A DNA stretch of 64,000 nt from Deinococcus depolymerans. Its GTDB lineage: Bacteria > Deinococcota > Deinococci > Deinococcales > Deinococcaceae. The position numbers were made by a program, and so were the translations under genes. The stretch covers positions 1 to 64,000 of the forward strand of contig NZ_BAAADB010000012.1 of NCBI RefSeq assembly GCF_039522025.1, written 5' to 3'. The notes beneath the pieces were generated by a model. The model saw nothing but the letters and a program-made list of their open reading frames with translations. It was not told the DNA's origin and ran no database searches. Positions 38,464-47,535 of this stretch are shown here, piece by piece (within the stretch, counting starts at the first letter, position 1; every line of letters starts with the position of its first letter).

Positions 38464-39585
38464 ATGACCGGCCCCCCCGAGCGCCGACCCGTTCCCCCGC
38501 CCAGCCGGGACGGGCCGCTCGTGACGCCCGAGGAACTGCGTCGCCGCGCGTACCTGCTGGCCCTGGCAGCCGGGCTGATCGTGCTGGCCCTCGTGTACAC
38601 CGTGGGACACCTGCAGGGCCGCACGGACCTGTACACCGGCGTGTTCATTCCGGCACTGACGATCATGACGCTGTTCAGCGCCGGGTGGTTGCTGGCCCGG
38701 CGGTCCGTGACGGTCATCGAGCGGGTCATGTTCATCGGCATGAACGTCGCCCACCTCGCGCAGATCCTCGAGCAGTCGCTCGGACCGGACCCGAACGGCC
38801 TGGCCCTGAACGACTCGCCGTACTGGATGCTCGTCACGGTCTGCATGGTCGCCCACCTGATCTACAGCCACCGGACGGCAGCGCTGTACAGCGCCGCCGC
38901 GTACATCGTCAGCTGCGCCCTGCCGCTCGGAGCGCTGCTGCTGCAGGCGCGGCCCGTCACGGCCGAACTGCTGCGCGTGCAGCTCACGGTCAGCATCACC
39001 CTGATCTTCGTACATACCCTCGCGTGGTACCGCGGGCAGTTCGAGGCGCAGCGCGCCCGCCTGCACCTCGCGCAGCAACTGGCCCACACCGACCAGCTGA
39101 CCGGACTGCCCAACCGGCGCGGCCTGTACCAGGCCGTGGAGGTCCTGCTGGACCCCGGTGCCGGCGGCGCGGTCCTGCTGCTGGACCTCGACCACTTCAA
39201 ACGCGTGAACGACCGGCACGGCCATCAGACAGGTGACCGTGTCCTGATCGGTGCGGGCCAGCTGATCACGGCCACCCTCGAAGTGCCCGGCGTGGTCGGC
39301 CGCTGGGGGGGCGAGGAGTTCATGGCGGTCCTGCCCGGCACCGACCTCCTGGGCGCGCAGGTGCAGGCCGCGCGGCTGTGCCGCGCCTTCGCCTCGCACG
39401 CCTGGCCCGGCGTGGGCTGCGTGACCGTCAGTGTCGGCGTGACCGTCACCCGCCACGCCCCGGGCCTGTCCGCCGGGACCCTCCCGCCCGACTCCCTGCC
39501 CACCCTGATCGCCCGCGCCGACCGCGCGCTGTACCGCGTGAAGGAGGGAGGCCGGAACGGCTGGCACGCCCAGCGGGAGCCCTGA
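38464..39585 (+). CDS. Membrane GGDEF protein (diguanylate cyclase)
   Basis: A 373-residue protein that should make cyclic di-GMP. Five or six membrane helices span residues 28-190, then a short linker leads to a GGDEF domain with LTGLPNRRGLY, LLLDLDHFKRVND and the active-site loop GGEEF at 282-286. No RxxD inhibitory site is seen ahead of GGEEF, so product inhibition may be absent. GAGGGG precedes ATG 38464. The TGA stop is fused to the end of repeat copy 5. Confidence 0.92.
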   Translation: MTGPPERRPVPPPSRDGPLVTPEELRRRAYLLALAAGLIVLALVYTVGHLQGRTDLYTGVFIPALTIMTLFSAGWLLARRSVTVIERVMFIGMNVAHLAQILEQSLGPDPNGLALNDSPYWMLVTVCMVAHLIYSHRTAALYSAAAYIVSCALPLGALLLQARPVTAELLRVQLTVSITLIFVHTLAWYRGQFEAQRARLHLAQQLAHTDQLTGLPNRRGLYQAVEVLLDPGAGGAVLLLDLDHFKRVNDRHGHQTGDRVLIGAGQLITATLEVPGVVGRWGGEEFMAVLPGTDLLGAQVQAARLCRAFASHAWPGVGCVTVSVGVTVTRHAPGLSAGTLPPDSLPTLIARADRALYRVKEGGRNGWHAQREP

Positions 39586-39745
39586 TGCGGATTCCGGCTG
39601 TTTCATTGACAGTGCACGGCTTGAACGGTATTGGTCAACCGTGCAGGCGGAGTCCGTATGAGAGTGGGAGCTGGGCGGGTTCCGGACGTGGAGTTGGCAA
39701 TCCGGTGAAGTTACGGATTGTCGGCGAAACAAACGGAATCCGTAT
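39585..39745. repeat. Dispersed palindromic repeat, composite copy 5
   Basis: Spans exactly from the stop codon of the rightward GGDEF gene to the stop codon of the leftward folA gene. The left 75 bp is a complete mini-element (ATGCGGATTCCG ... CGGAGTCCGTAT) with the hairpin TGCACGGTTGACC/GGTTTAACC-like internal pairing around GACAGTGCACGG and CCGTGCAGG. The right part reads as a repeat in reverse orientation ending AACAAACGGAATCCGTAT. Confidence 0.75.
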
Positions 39746-40278
39746 CAGTGGCGCCGTAACGTCCGGAACGTCAGGTCGAACGCGTTCGCGGCGTCCGCCG
39801 GGCGCCTCGTCTCCTGCGTCACCACCCAGCCGCTGCCCAGGTCCGGCATGAACGTGTCCCCGTCCAGCCGCGCGTGAATCACGGTCAGTTCCAGGCGGGT
39901 CAACTGCGGCAGGAACAGCGCGTACACCTCCGCCCCGCCGATGATCGCCACCTCCGGCGCGTCCCCGGCGAGGGCCAGTGCGCCCTGCGGCGAGTGCGCC
40001 ACCCGTGCGCCCGGCGCACTGAACGCCTCGTTGCGGGTCAGGACGATGTTCTCCCGCCCCGGCAGCGGCCGCCCGCCCAGCGAATCCCACACCTTGCGGC
40101 CCATGACGTTCGGTTTCCCGCGGCTGAGCGAGCGGAAGTGCGCCAGATCGGCCGGGAGGTGCCACGGCATCCCTCCGTCACGTCCGATCACGCCGTTCTC
40201 CGTGACCGCCACGATCCCCACCAGTTCAGGCCCCAGCCGTTCAGGCCCCACCCGCTCCGGCTCAGGGTGCGGGAACAT
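39745..40278 (-). CDS. folA: Dihydrofolate reductase
   Basis: DHFR regenerates tetrahydrofolate, which the neighbouring ThyA oxidises. The 177-residue enzyme has GIVAVTENGVIGRDGGMPWHLPAD with the catalytic acidic residue in place, NVMGRKVWDSLGGRPLPGR for NADPH, and the VAIIGGAEVYALFL motif. GAGGTG lies 4 nt before ATG 40278, inside the end of the deaminase gene (17-bp overlap). It ends the leftward thymidylate block, and its stop codon is at the edge of repeat copy 5. Confidence 0.93.
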   Translation of the reverse strand: MFPHPEPERVGPERLGPELVGIVAVTENGVIGRDGGMPWHLPADLAHFRSLSRGKPNVMGRKVWDSLGGRPLPGRENIVLTRNEAFSAPGARVAHSPQGALALAGDAPEVAIIGGAEVYALFLPQLTRLELTVIHARLDGDTFMPDLGSGWVVTQETRRPADAANAFDLTFRTLRRH

Positions 40279-40696
40279 GCCGCACCTCGATCCCCGCGTC
40301 CCGCAGGATCTGCTCACCGCTCGGCAGGCCCGACTCCACCCGCACCGACTCCCGGTACGCCGACTCGAAAATCACGCGCCCCACCCGCCGCGAGTTCACG
40401 ATCAGCCGCGCACACGCCGCGCACGGCTCGTGCGTCACGTACAGCGTGTGCCCCTCCCCGTTCCAGTTCGCGGCCAGCAGGGCGTTCACCTCCGCGTGAA
40501 TGAAACCGCTCTGACCCTGCTCCAGACTCTCGCGCTCGTTCGGTTCGCCCGCCGCGCGCCCGTTGTACCCCACCCCCACCACCCGGTGATGCCGGTCCAG
40601 AATGCACGCGCCCACCCGCACCTTGCTGTCCGCACTCCGCGACGCCCACAGCCGCGCCGTCGCCAGCCCCAGCTCATCGAAGGTCGGGCGGGTCAC
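40262..40696 (-). CDS. dCMP deaminase-family protein
   Basis: The 144-residue zinc deaminase has the ligand motifs HAEVNALL and PCAACARL, with the catalytic Glu in HAE. Similarity of layout to dCMP deaminase and the position beside thyA and folA suggest it makes dUMP for ThyA. GTG 40696 overlaps the stop of the homing endonuclease gene (GTGA). Confidence 0.88.
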   Translation of the reverse strand: MTRPTFDELGLATARLWASRSADSKVRVGACILDRHHRVVGVGYNGRAAGEPNERESLEQGQSGFIHAEVNALLAANWNGEGHTLYVTHEPCAACARLIVNSRRVGRVIFESAYRESVRVESGLPSGEQILRDAGIEVRHVPAP

Positions 40697-41511
40697 AGGG
40701 TCTCCCGGTGATCCTGCTGCGGCAGGGCGTACGCGTACGCGTACTTCAGCGATTTGATCCGGTAGATCACCAGAGCAGGCGTGACCCCGAGGTGCCGGGC
40801 CGCCGCAGTGACCGAGGGGAACCGCTGGGCCTCCACCTGAACGGGACGGGAATTCGTCGGTGTTCGTCCTCTGTTGGCCATCGCCAGTTTCTCCTTCGTT
40901 TCTGCACTGTGGGTGCGGCCGTGGAATGAATTGCGTTCGCCCGTTCGGGCCGAGGCGAGTTCCGACATTCGCGCCCGAGTCTCGGGGGACCGTTTCAGAC
41001 CGTAATTCGGACTGTCCTTCCCCCTCTTCACCGTCAGGCGCGACGTCTCGGACATTTTCCGCCGACTCTCCTCACTGTGGGTTCGGCCGTACATGCCGTT
41101 CTTCTCACCGGGGCAGCCATAGAGACGAATCCGCTCCTGCGCACTCAGGCTCCGCATGAAGCGCGCCGAGGAGGCCCTGCGGCGGGTCAGGATCGCCTCC
41201 CGATCCGGATGGTGCCGTAACAGGTCCCCGCCGCTGGACATCCGGCTGACGTTGTACCTCAGTGGGTCTTCCTGCGCCAGTCGGGCCGTCTCGATGTCAA
41301 CCGCTTCAATGAGACTGCACACCGTCACGATATGGAACGAGAAGGCCTGCGCGCCGTACTTGTTCCATGCGCGTTGAAGAAAGACGCAGTGGTGCCGCCC
41401 GCACCGCAGATCAGAACGGTGCTGCCGAAAACGACTCCGGAAGCACTCGGTGCGCCCCACGTAATACCGGCCGCTCTCACGGTGGCGAATTTCGTAGATA
41501 CCTCCGGTCAC
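40693..41511 (-). CDS. GIY-YIG homing endonuclease with NUMOD3 repeats
   Basis: The 272-residue product is a GIY-YIG nuclease: GGIYEIR at the start, YYVGRT at 16-21, an Arg in RFRQH and later Asn/Glu of the fold. Three NUMOD3 DNA-binding modules follow (residues 136-156, 164-188, 191-215; pattern GxxNxxxGRTHSxE). A carboxy helix-turn-helix (FPSVTAAARHLGVTPALV) ends the protein. It lies between thyA and the dCMP deaminase gene in their operon, like endonucleases in phage nucleotide genes. GTG 41511 has GGGGAG 6 nt upstream; ATG 41529, one base after the thyA stop, is an alternative. Codon use is AT-richer than its surroundings, a sign of transfer. Confidence 0.92.
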   Translation of the reverse strand: MTGGIYEIRHRESGRYYVGRTECFRSRFRQHRSDLRCGRHHCVFLQRAWNKYGAQAFSFHIVTVCSLIEAVDIETARLAQEDPLRYNVSRMSSGGDLLRHHPDREAILTRRRASSARFMRSLSAQERIRLYGCPGEKNGMYGRTHSEESRRKMSETSRLTVKRGKDSPNYGLKRSPETRARMSELASARTGERNSFHGRTHSAETKEKLAMANRGRTPTNSRPVQVEAQRFPSVTAAARHLGVTPALVIYRIKSLKYAYAYALPQQDHRETL

Positions 41512-41530
41512 GTCACTCTCCCCGTTCATG

Positions 41531-42325
41531 TCAGACTGAAACGGCCATCTTGATATGAGGATGCGCCTTGTATCCTTCAAGTCGGAAATCTTCGTACTTG
41601 AAATCGAAAATATCCTTGACCTCCGGGTTCAGATGCATCACAGGGAGGGGGTGCGGCTCGCGCGTCAACTGTTCTTTCACCTGATCAATGTGATTCAGGT
41701 AGATGTGCGCGTCCCCGGACGTGTGAATGAACTCACCGGGTTCAAGGCCCGTGACCTGCGCGACCATCATCGTCAACAGGGCGTACGAGGCGATATTGAA
41801 CGGCAGACCCAGGCCACAATCGACCGATCTCTGATAAAGCTGACAGCTGAGCCGCCCGTCGGCGACGTAGAACTGGAACATGGTGTGGCAGGGGGGCAGG
41901 GCCATGTCGTCAATCTGCGCGACGTTCCAGGCGTTCACGATCAGGCGGCGGCTGTCCGGGGTGCGTTTGATCTGCTCGATGACCTGCGCGATCTGGTCGA
42001 TGCTGCCGCCGTCCGGGGTGGGCCAGCTGCGCCACTGCACGCCGTACACCGGGCCAAGCTCGCCGTCCGGGGCGGCCCATTCGTCCCAGATGCTCACGCC
42101 GCGCTCCTGGAGCCACCGGACGTTGCTCTCGCCGCGCAGGAACCACAGCAGTTCGTAGATCACGCTTTTCAGGTGCACCCGCTTGGTGGTGACGAGCGGG
42201 AAGCCGTCGCGCAGGTCGAAGCGCATCTGCGCGCCGAACACCGAGCGGGTGCCGGTGCCGGTCCGGTCGGTTTTCACGGTGCCGTTCTCCAGCACATGTC
42301 GCATCAGATCGAGGTACTGCTTCAT
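41531..42325 (-). CDS. thyA: Thymidylate synthase
   Basis: ThyA methylates dUMP to dTMP with methylenetetrahydrofolate. The 264-residue length is typical. The active-site cysteine is in [10 protein letters not shown], and [20 protein letters not shown], dUMP-binding residues and [17 protein letters not shown] are intact. The last third (about 41531-41840) has AT-rich codons unlike the rest of the gene, and the tail ends [19 protein letters not shown] lies 7 nt before ATG 42325. The gene is followed at once by a homing endonuclease gene. Confidence 0.96.
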   Translation of the reverse strand: MKQYLDLMRHVLENGTVKTDRTGTGTRSVFGAQMRFDLRDGFPLVTTKRVHLKSVIYELLWFLRGESNVRWLQERGVSIWDEWAAPDGELGPVYGVQWRSWPTPDGGSIDQIAQVIEQIKRTPDSRRLIVNAWNVAQIDDMALPPCHTMFQFYVADGRLSCQLYQRSVDCGLGLPFNIASYALLTMMVAQVTGLEPGEFIHTSGDAHIYLNHIDQVKEQLTREPHPLPVMHLNPEVKDIFDFKYEDFRLEGYKAHPHIKMAVSV

Positions 42326-42332
42326 CAACAGC

Positions 42333-42338
42333 AGTGTA
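42333..42338 (-). promoter_or_regulatory. -10 box of a leaderless start (thyA operon)
   Basis: TACACT on the minus strand ends 7 nt before ATG 42325; it drives the thyA-endonuclease-deaminase-folA block. Confidence 0.6.
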
Positions 42339-42395
42339 GAACGCTCAGGGCGACACTCTCACATGTCTGAGAAAGTGCCGCCCTGAACGCAGAAA

Positions 42396-42572
42396 TTACA
42401 GTTTCAGAAGGTATGCCAGCAGCGCGGTGAATGCAGCGAGAGCGGCGAGCTGGCGTGCCGAACCGGAGAGAAACGCGAAGATCTGAGCGAAGGGGAGTTT
42501 CATGCCCAGTGAGTGCAGCAACAGCATGAAGGCCAGCAGGCCGAAGAGAGCCAGGGAAGCGGAGTCGGTCAT
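42396..42572 (-). CDS. Small membrane protein
   Basis: A 58-residue protein (66 if ATG 42596 is used) with two hydrophobic helices, ASLALFGLLAFMLLLHSL and AALAAFTALLAYLL. It lies just upstream of thyA. No family is recognised. GGAG lies 12 nt before ATG 42572, so the start is uncertain. Confidence 0.6.
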   Translation of the reverse strand: MTDSASLALFGLLAFMLLLHSLGMKLPFAQIFAFLSGSARQLAALAAFTALLAYLLKL

Positions 42573-42841
42573 GGGTACGTGTATCTCCATGCCCATTCAA
42601 TTGGCGCAGGCAGGCTTAGATTGCGTGGGCAATAGTGAGGGAATGCGCTCCCGTCGGAAGGAGTGCGATCTTGAAAACGCTGTTGTGAAGGCATGGACGG
42701 CTGACTTTCAGAGGTGGCCGTCTTCTTTCATGGTGGTGCTGTGCGTCCCAGGTGCGCGGAGAGAGGCGTGTTGCCTGCGCCTGAAAGAATTATAGAACGG
42801 CCCTCCAGTTCGGAAGGAGGGCCGTTGCCAGCGGTCTGGGT
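42573..42841. other. Intergenic region with a terminator
   Basis: Apart from the terminator at 42796-42826 nothing is recognised. Rightward reading frames here lack ribosome binding sites. Confidence 0.5.
42796..42826 (-). terminator. Terminator of the acidic secreted-protein gene
   Basis: AACGGCCCTCC (42796-42806) and GGAGGGCCGTT (42816-42826) form an 11-bp stem with a 9-nt loop. On the minus strand TCTATAATTCTTT follows, a fair T-rich tail. Confidence 0.75.
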
Positions 42842-43297
42842 TTATTTCTTCTGGAGGACGTCGACGGCGTAGTAGCAGGGGTCGTTGTCGCAGGCGGCCA
42901 TGACGACTTCGACGGTGTAGTCGGCGGTTTTGGTGACTTTCACGCTGACGGCGGGAACGTCGTCGTCTTCCTCGTCGGTGGCGATCAGGTTGCCCTTGGC
43001 GTCGTAGACGTTGATGTCGAGGTCGCTGCAGTCGTCGTCGCAGACGCCGTAGATCAGGTACTCGCGGCCGCTGGTCAGGGTGTACACGAGTTCGGTGTCG
43101 CTGTCGCCCTCGTCGAGGAAGTTGATGTCGAGCATGTCGGCGTTGACGGTCTTGTAGCCCTTGCCGAGGTAGAAGGTGGTGCTTTTTTTCAGTTCGGTCT
43201 GGATGGCTTTTCTGGCGGCGGTGTCGGTCTGCGCCTGGGCGGTGGGGGCGAGGGGCAGGGTGAGCAGCAGGGTGCTGAGGATGATGCGGGCGTTCAT
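42842..43297 (-). CDS. Acidic secreted protein
   Basis: The 151-residue product has a signal peptide (NARIILSTLLLTLPLAPTAQA) with cleavage likely after AQA. The mature part is very acidic, with DEEDDD and two cysteine pairs (GVCDDDCSD, AACDNDPCYY). The strand pattern LDINVYDAKGNLIATDEEDD resembles a bacterial pre-peptidase (PPC-like) beta-sandwich, which usually accompanies secreted enzymes; here it stands alone. CGGAGG precedes ATG 43297. Confidence 0.8.
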   Translation of the reverse strand: MNARIILSTLLLTLPLAPTAQAQTDTAARKAIQTELKKSTTFYLGKGYKTVNADMLDINFLDEGDSDTELVYTLTSGREYLIYGVCDDDCSDLDINVYDAKGNLIATDEEDDDVPAVSVKVTKTADYTVEVVMAACDNDPCYYAVDVLQKK

Positions 43298-43444
43298 GCG
43301 GACCTCCGGGGGTGCGGGGATGAGGATGCGGGCGGACCGCTCCAGCGTACCTGTGCGGGCGGTCAGGTGTGTGCGGGGTTGCCGCAGCGGGCCGGGTGTC
43401 CCGTTCCCCGGTTCGTGACAGGCCTCCGGTCGGGGCTGGGCCTT

Positions 43445-43450
43445 TAGACT
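43445..43450 (+). promoter_or_regulatory. -10 box of a leaderless start (fumC)
   Basis: TAGACT ends 8 nt before ATG 43459; no ribosome binding site is evident. Confidence 0.5.
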
Positions 43451-43458
43451 CAGGTGCT

Positions 43459-44853
<1,395 letters not shown>

Positions 44854-44977
44854 ACCCGGCTGCGGGTGGGGGAGGGGACCGGCGGGTGCGGGCCTCTCCC
44901 CCGACTGCATGATCCTCCCCTGCGCTTGCCTGTAAAAAGCTGTGCTGGAGGGCGCTTTTCGGAGGGCCCGCATAGGA

Positions 44978-45059
44978 TTGACACCCCGTGCATTCCGCGC
45001 TACATTAAAGAAATCAAGGTACACCGCCGAAGCCGCCCCGCAGGGCGGATTTTTTGTTT
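44978..45059 (+). ncRNA. Promoter-terminator module C (tiny RNA)
   Basis: TTGACA (44978-44983), 17 bp, TACATT (45001-45006), with the spacer ending ATTCCGCGC as in module B. A start near 45013 runs about 20 nt before CCGCCC-CGCA-GGGCGG (45033-45048) and ATTTTTTGTTT. The predicted RNA is about 45 nt. The GC/T-rich block before the -35 (44953-44976) matches those of modules A and B. Confidence 0.55.
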
Positions 45060-45143
45060 CAGGCGCAGGCGTGCCGGGGCTGCGTTAAGGCGTCCTGATG
45101 TGCGCGCCATCCAACCGCGCCGCCACACGCGCAAGCTGAGGGC

Positions 45144-45323
45144 ATGAGCGACGAGCAGAAGACCGGTTACGACCCCGCGAACACCAGTCCCGCCGAGGGT
45201 CAGAGCCGCGCCATTCCCGACGCGGCCAAAGGGAAGGACCCGAACATCGACCCCGCCGCGAAACCCGAACCCGCCGAGGGGGGCCGGGACGAGGTGGAAG
45301 GCAGCGCCCCCAGCCAGTCCTGA
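45144..45323 (+). CDS. Small hydrophilic disordered protein
   Basis: A 59-residue protein, MSDEQKTGYDPANTSPAEGQ at the start, rich in Ala, Pro, Asp, Glu and Lys, with no hydrophobic core, so probably disordered. GAGGGC precedes ATG 45144, and CAAGCT stands where a -10 for a near-leaderless start would be. It ends 4 bp before nth. No family is recognised; coding status rests on length, codon use and the neat fit between genes. Confidence 0.55.
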   Translation: MSDEQKTGYDPANTSPAEGQSRAIPDAAKGKDPNIDPAAKPEPAEGGRDEVEGSAPSQS

Positions 45324-45327
45324 GGCT

Positions 45328-45909
45328 GTGACGACAGAAGCCCCCCTGAATGTGGCCCGCCCGGACGACGAGCGGGCCGCGCTGCTCGTGTGGATGAAAG
45401 ACACCCTGCGGCCCGAGTACGGCGAGCGGCCCCTGAACCCCCGGCGGGAGCCGCTGCACGAGCTGATCAGCACGATCCTCTCGCAGCGGACCACGCACGC
45501 CGACGAGGAGGCCGCGTACCGGGAACTGCGGACGCTGGGCGACTGGGACGCCATCATCGCCGCGCCCGTGGAGGCCGTGGCGCACGCCATCCGCCGCAGC
45601 AACTACCCCGAGAGCAAGGCCCCGCGCATCCAGGCGACCCTGGCCGCGCTGCGCGACTCGCCCGGCGGGTACGACCTGGAGCACCTGCGCGACCTGCCGG
45701 TTAGGGACGCCCTGAAGGTGCTGACGGACCTGCCCGGCGTGGGCGTCAAGACCGCCAGCCTCGTAGCCGTTACTCAGTCACGCTGGTTTTTTCGTAGGCA
45801 TGGCTTGGATGGTGGATGTCGCGCTTCCGTTACTGGTATGAGGTTTCCTACGGCAGGCCAGGCTGATGCGGCGGCAGGATGTACACGTGACACTCGATTT
45901 TTCCCCTGA
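45328..45909 (+). pseudogene. nth: Endonuclease III, truncated by prophage insertion
   Basis: Endonuclease III removes oxidised pyrimidines in base excision repair. From GTG 45328 the frame matches Nth through ELISTILSQRTTHADEEAA, SNYPESKAPRIQATL and the helix-hairpin-helix LPGVGVKTASLVA with the Schiff-base lysine (K141). Homology stops at about 45768. The catalytic aspartate (VDTH motif) and four-cysteine iron-sulfur cluster that should follow are absent. The frame instead runs into unrelated sequence to TGA 45909. The break marks the left edge of the prophage; the missing 3' part should lie beyond its right end. Confidence 0.85.
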
Positions 45910-46135
45910 GGCCGTGCAGGCGCTCCGGACGGATGCCCGCCGTAACGACACCATCGCCTTCTCGCTGCGTGCGCAGGCGGGGAGTGAGGCGGATGCTTTC
46001 CCGGCGGTGCGGGACGCGCTGATGGCGACGGCGGACCGGCACCTGCGCCTCGCGGTGCACCAGCGCGCCCTGGCCCGTGCGCTCGAGGACGCCAGGAGCG
46101 CTGCTCGCCATGGGCCGATGGGTAAGGCTGGCTGA
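45866..46135 (+). CDS. Phage protein of unknown function
   Basis: An 89-residue charged, mostly helical protein (VTLDFSPEAVQALRTDARRN, AVHQRALARALEDARSAAR). ATG 45866 is used; GTG 45887, with AGGA upstream, would shorten it by seven residues. It is the leftmost gene of the prophage, overlaps the broken nth frame and is followed by a terminator. Confidence 0.55.
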   Translation: MRRQDVHVTLDFSPEAVQALRTDARRNDTIAFSLRAQAGSEADAFPAVRDALMATADRHLRLAVHQRALARALEDARSAARHGPMGKAG

Positions 46136-46153
46136 GTAGGAGAGACCATACGC

Positions 46154-46204
46154 CCTGAAGCGGGACTGACCTCTGATCGAGGTGGTCCCGCTTCAGGTTT
46201 CTTT
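46154..46204 (+). terminator. Terminator after the leftmost phage gene
   Basis: CCTGAAGCGGGAC (46154-46166) pairs with GTCCCGCTTCAGG (46185-46197), with ACCTC/GAGGT inside, then TTTCTTT. It also overlaps the end of the convergent repressor gene. Confidence 0.85.
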
Positions 46205-46414
46205 GTGCCTGACGATGATCTCTAAGCCGAGGGCGTCGAGGATGGGGAGCCAGTGTTCCGACCTGGGATTGATCAGCGCGGTGGTGTTGAGCGTGCGCGT
46301 GATCTGCTGGCGGGAGATGTTCAGATCGCGTGCGAGGTCTGAGCGGGTCTTACCTTGTTCCTTCAGGGCCTGTTCGACCAGTTCAACAGCGTGAGGGGTG
46401 GGGTCGGCGCTCAT
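46193..46414 (-). CDS. XRE-type helix-turn-helix repressor
   Basis: A 73-residue single-domain regulator with the helix-turn-helix KTRSDLARDLNISRQQITRT. Its position, divergent from the early operon, suggests the phage repressor. It has no cleavage or dimerisation domain of the lambda type, so induction would need another route. TACAGT lies 7 nt before ATG 46414, making its message leaderless, as lambda cI is from its maintenance promoter. Confidence 0.85.
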   Translation of the reverse strand: MSADPTPHAVELVEQALKEQGKTRSDLARDLNISRQQITRTLNTTALINPRSEHWLPILDALGLEIIVRHKET

Positions 46415-46421
46415 GCCGACT

Positions 46422-46427
46422 ACTGTA
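46422..46427 (-). promoter_or_regulatory. -10 box of the leaderless repressor gene
   Basis: TACAGT on the minus strand, 7 nt before ATG 46414. Confidence 0.55.
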
Positions 46428-46429
46428 GC

Positions 46430-46477
46430 AGACCGTAGGCGTTAAGTGTTGACATGTAGACGGTAGGTGTATACACT
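46430..46477 (+). promoter_or_regulatory. Early promoter with putative repressor sites
   Basis: TTGACA (46449-46454), 17 bp, TACACT (46472-46477) is a strong promoter for the early operon. AGACCGTAGGCGTTA (46430-46444) and AGACGGTAGGTGTAT (46458-46472) are direct repeats 28 bp apart, one overlapping the -10, and are candidate operators for the adjacent repressor. Confidence 0.8.
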
Positions 46478-46556
46478 GAGGTATCAGAAAAGGGGCGCAA
46501 CCTCCCGCGAAGAAAGAGCGCCCCCCACCTGAAATCCCCCATCACAGAGGATCGCC

Positions 46557-46982
46557 ATGCAAGATACCGCACCCCGCGCCACCACCCGCACCTGGAACAC
46601 CGTCACCCACGACCGCATGGACGGCGCTGTCATCCAGATCCGCAAGCACACCGTCACCCTGACCCGCACGGCCGCCGGCATCGAAGCCGTCGTGGACGGC
46701 CAGACCTGCGACCTGCGCCACGCCATCAACATCCTGCGCGGCGCCACGACCACCACCGTCACCCACGAAGTCCTGGAAGCCGCGCCGATCGGCAAGGCCC
46801 GCGCCGCCCGCCTGCACCGCCTCATGGCCCGCGCCGGCGTCGTCAGCGGCCAGCACTACGCCTTCGCCGCTGCCGCGCTCGACCGCGCCGTTCACAGCCT
46901 CGCCGCCCTCACCGAACCCGACGCCCGCGCCGTGTGGGACTTTCTCACCTTCACCTTCCCCCGCATCAAGGCCGCCGCATGA
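46557..46982 (+). CDS. Phage early protein 1
   Basis: A 141-residue protein, first in the early operon, with a strand-rich front (AVIQIRKHTVTLTRTAAGIE) and helical back half. GAGGATCGCC precedes ATG 46557. No family is recognised. It overlaps the next gene by ATGA. Confidence 0.75.
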   Translation: MQDTAPRATTRTWNTVTHDRMDGAVIQIRKHTVTLTRTAAGIEAVVDGQTCDLRHAINILRGATTTTVTHEVLEAAPIGKARAARLHRLMARAGVVSGQHYAFAAAALDRAVHSLAALTEPDARAVWDFLTFTFPRIKAAA

Positions 46983-47191
46983 CCGCCCTCGAACACCTCA
47001 CCGCCAGCTGCGCCGCCGCCCCCCTCACGCCCGAGGAACGCACCCGCGCCCTCCAGGCCATCGAGCAGCGCCGCGCCGTCCTCACCGCCGAACTCGCTCA
47101 ACTCGACGCCATCACGGCTGGCCACCGCGCCGCCCTCGCCCCCGAGCACCAGTTCGGGCTGTCTGAGAACGCCGGTCGGAGGCGCGAGTGA
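46979..47191 (+). CDS. Phage early protein 2
   Basis: A 70-residue, mostly helical protein (TPEERTRALQAIEQRRAVLT, a likely short coiled coil). ATGA overlap with the gene before and GTGA overlap with the one after place it firmly in the operon. Function unknown. Confidence 0.7.
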   Translation: MTALEHLTASCAAAPLTPEERTRALQAIEQRRAVLTAELAQLDAITAGHRAALAPEHQFGLSENAGRRRE

Positions 47192-47535
47192 ACCCCGTCG
47201 TGCAGCACTGGGAACTGCGCCGCATGGACGAAGTCACCTGGGAGGTGGTGGGCGTGACCTTCACGCCCCGCAGCGGCCGCCGCGACTTCCGCGCGACCGT
47301 TCACGCCGTCCACCCGGAGGACAGCGCGATCACTGGCACCGACGGCGACTGCTACCCGCTCGAACCGTCCACCACCGGCACGGAGGCGCTGTTCATCGTC
47401 CAGGCGGATCTGGCTCTGCTTGAGCGGCAACGCAGTGGCCCCCGCGACATGCCCTGCGCGGGCTGCGGGGCGCCCGTCGTCGGCACGCCCGACGAGCTGT
47501 GCTTCCACTGTGAGGGGCTGGAGGTGAGCGCATGA
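47188..47535 (+). CDS. Phage early protein 3 with zinc ribbon
   Basis: A 115-residue protein whose first 85 residues look like beta strands and whose end has CAGCGAPVVG...CFHC, a CxxC-CxxC zinc ribbon. GTG 47188 overlaps the previous stop. A nucleic-acid-binding or regulatory role is likely, but no family is recognised. Confidence 0.72.
   Translation: MNPVVQHWELRRMDEVTWEVVGVTFTPRSGRRDFRATVHAVHPEDSAITGTDGDCYPLEPSTTGTEALFIVQADLALLERQRSGPRDMPCAGCGAPVVGTPDELCFHCEGLEVSA

Noticed and set aside
41367..41558. Small plus-strand frames across the homing endonuclease and thyA 3' end
   Set aside because: They are antisense to genes with clear motifs and have no ribosome binding sites or hydrophobic core.
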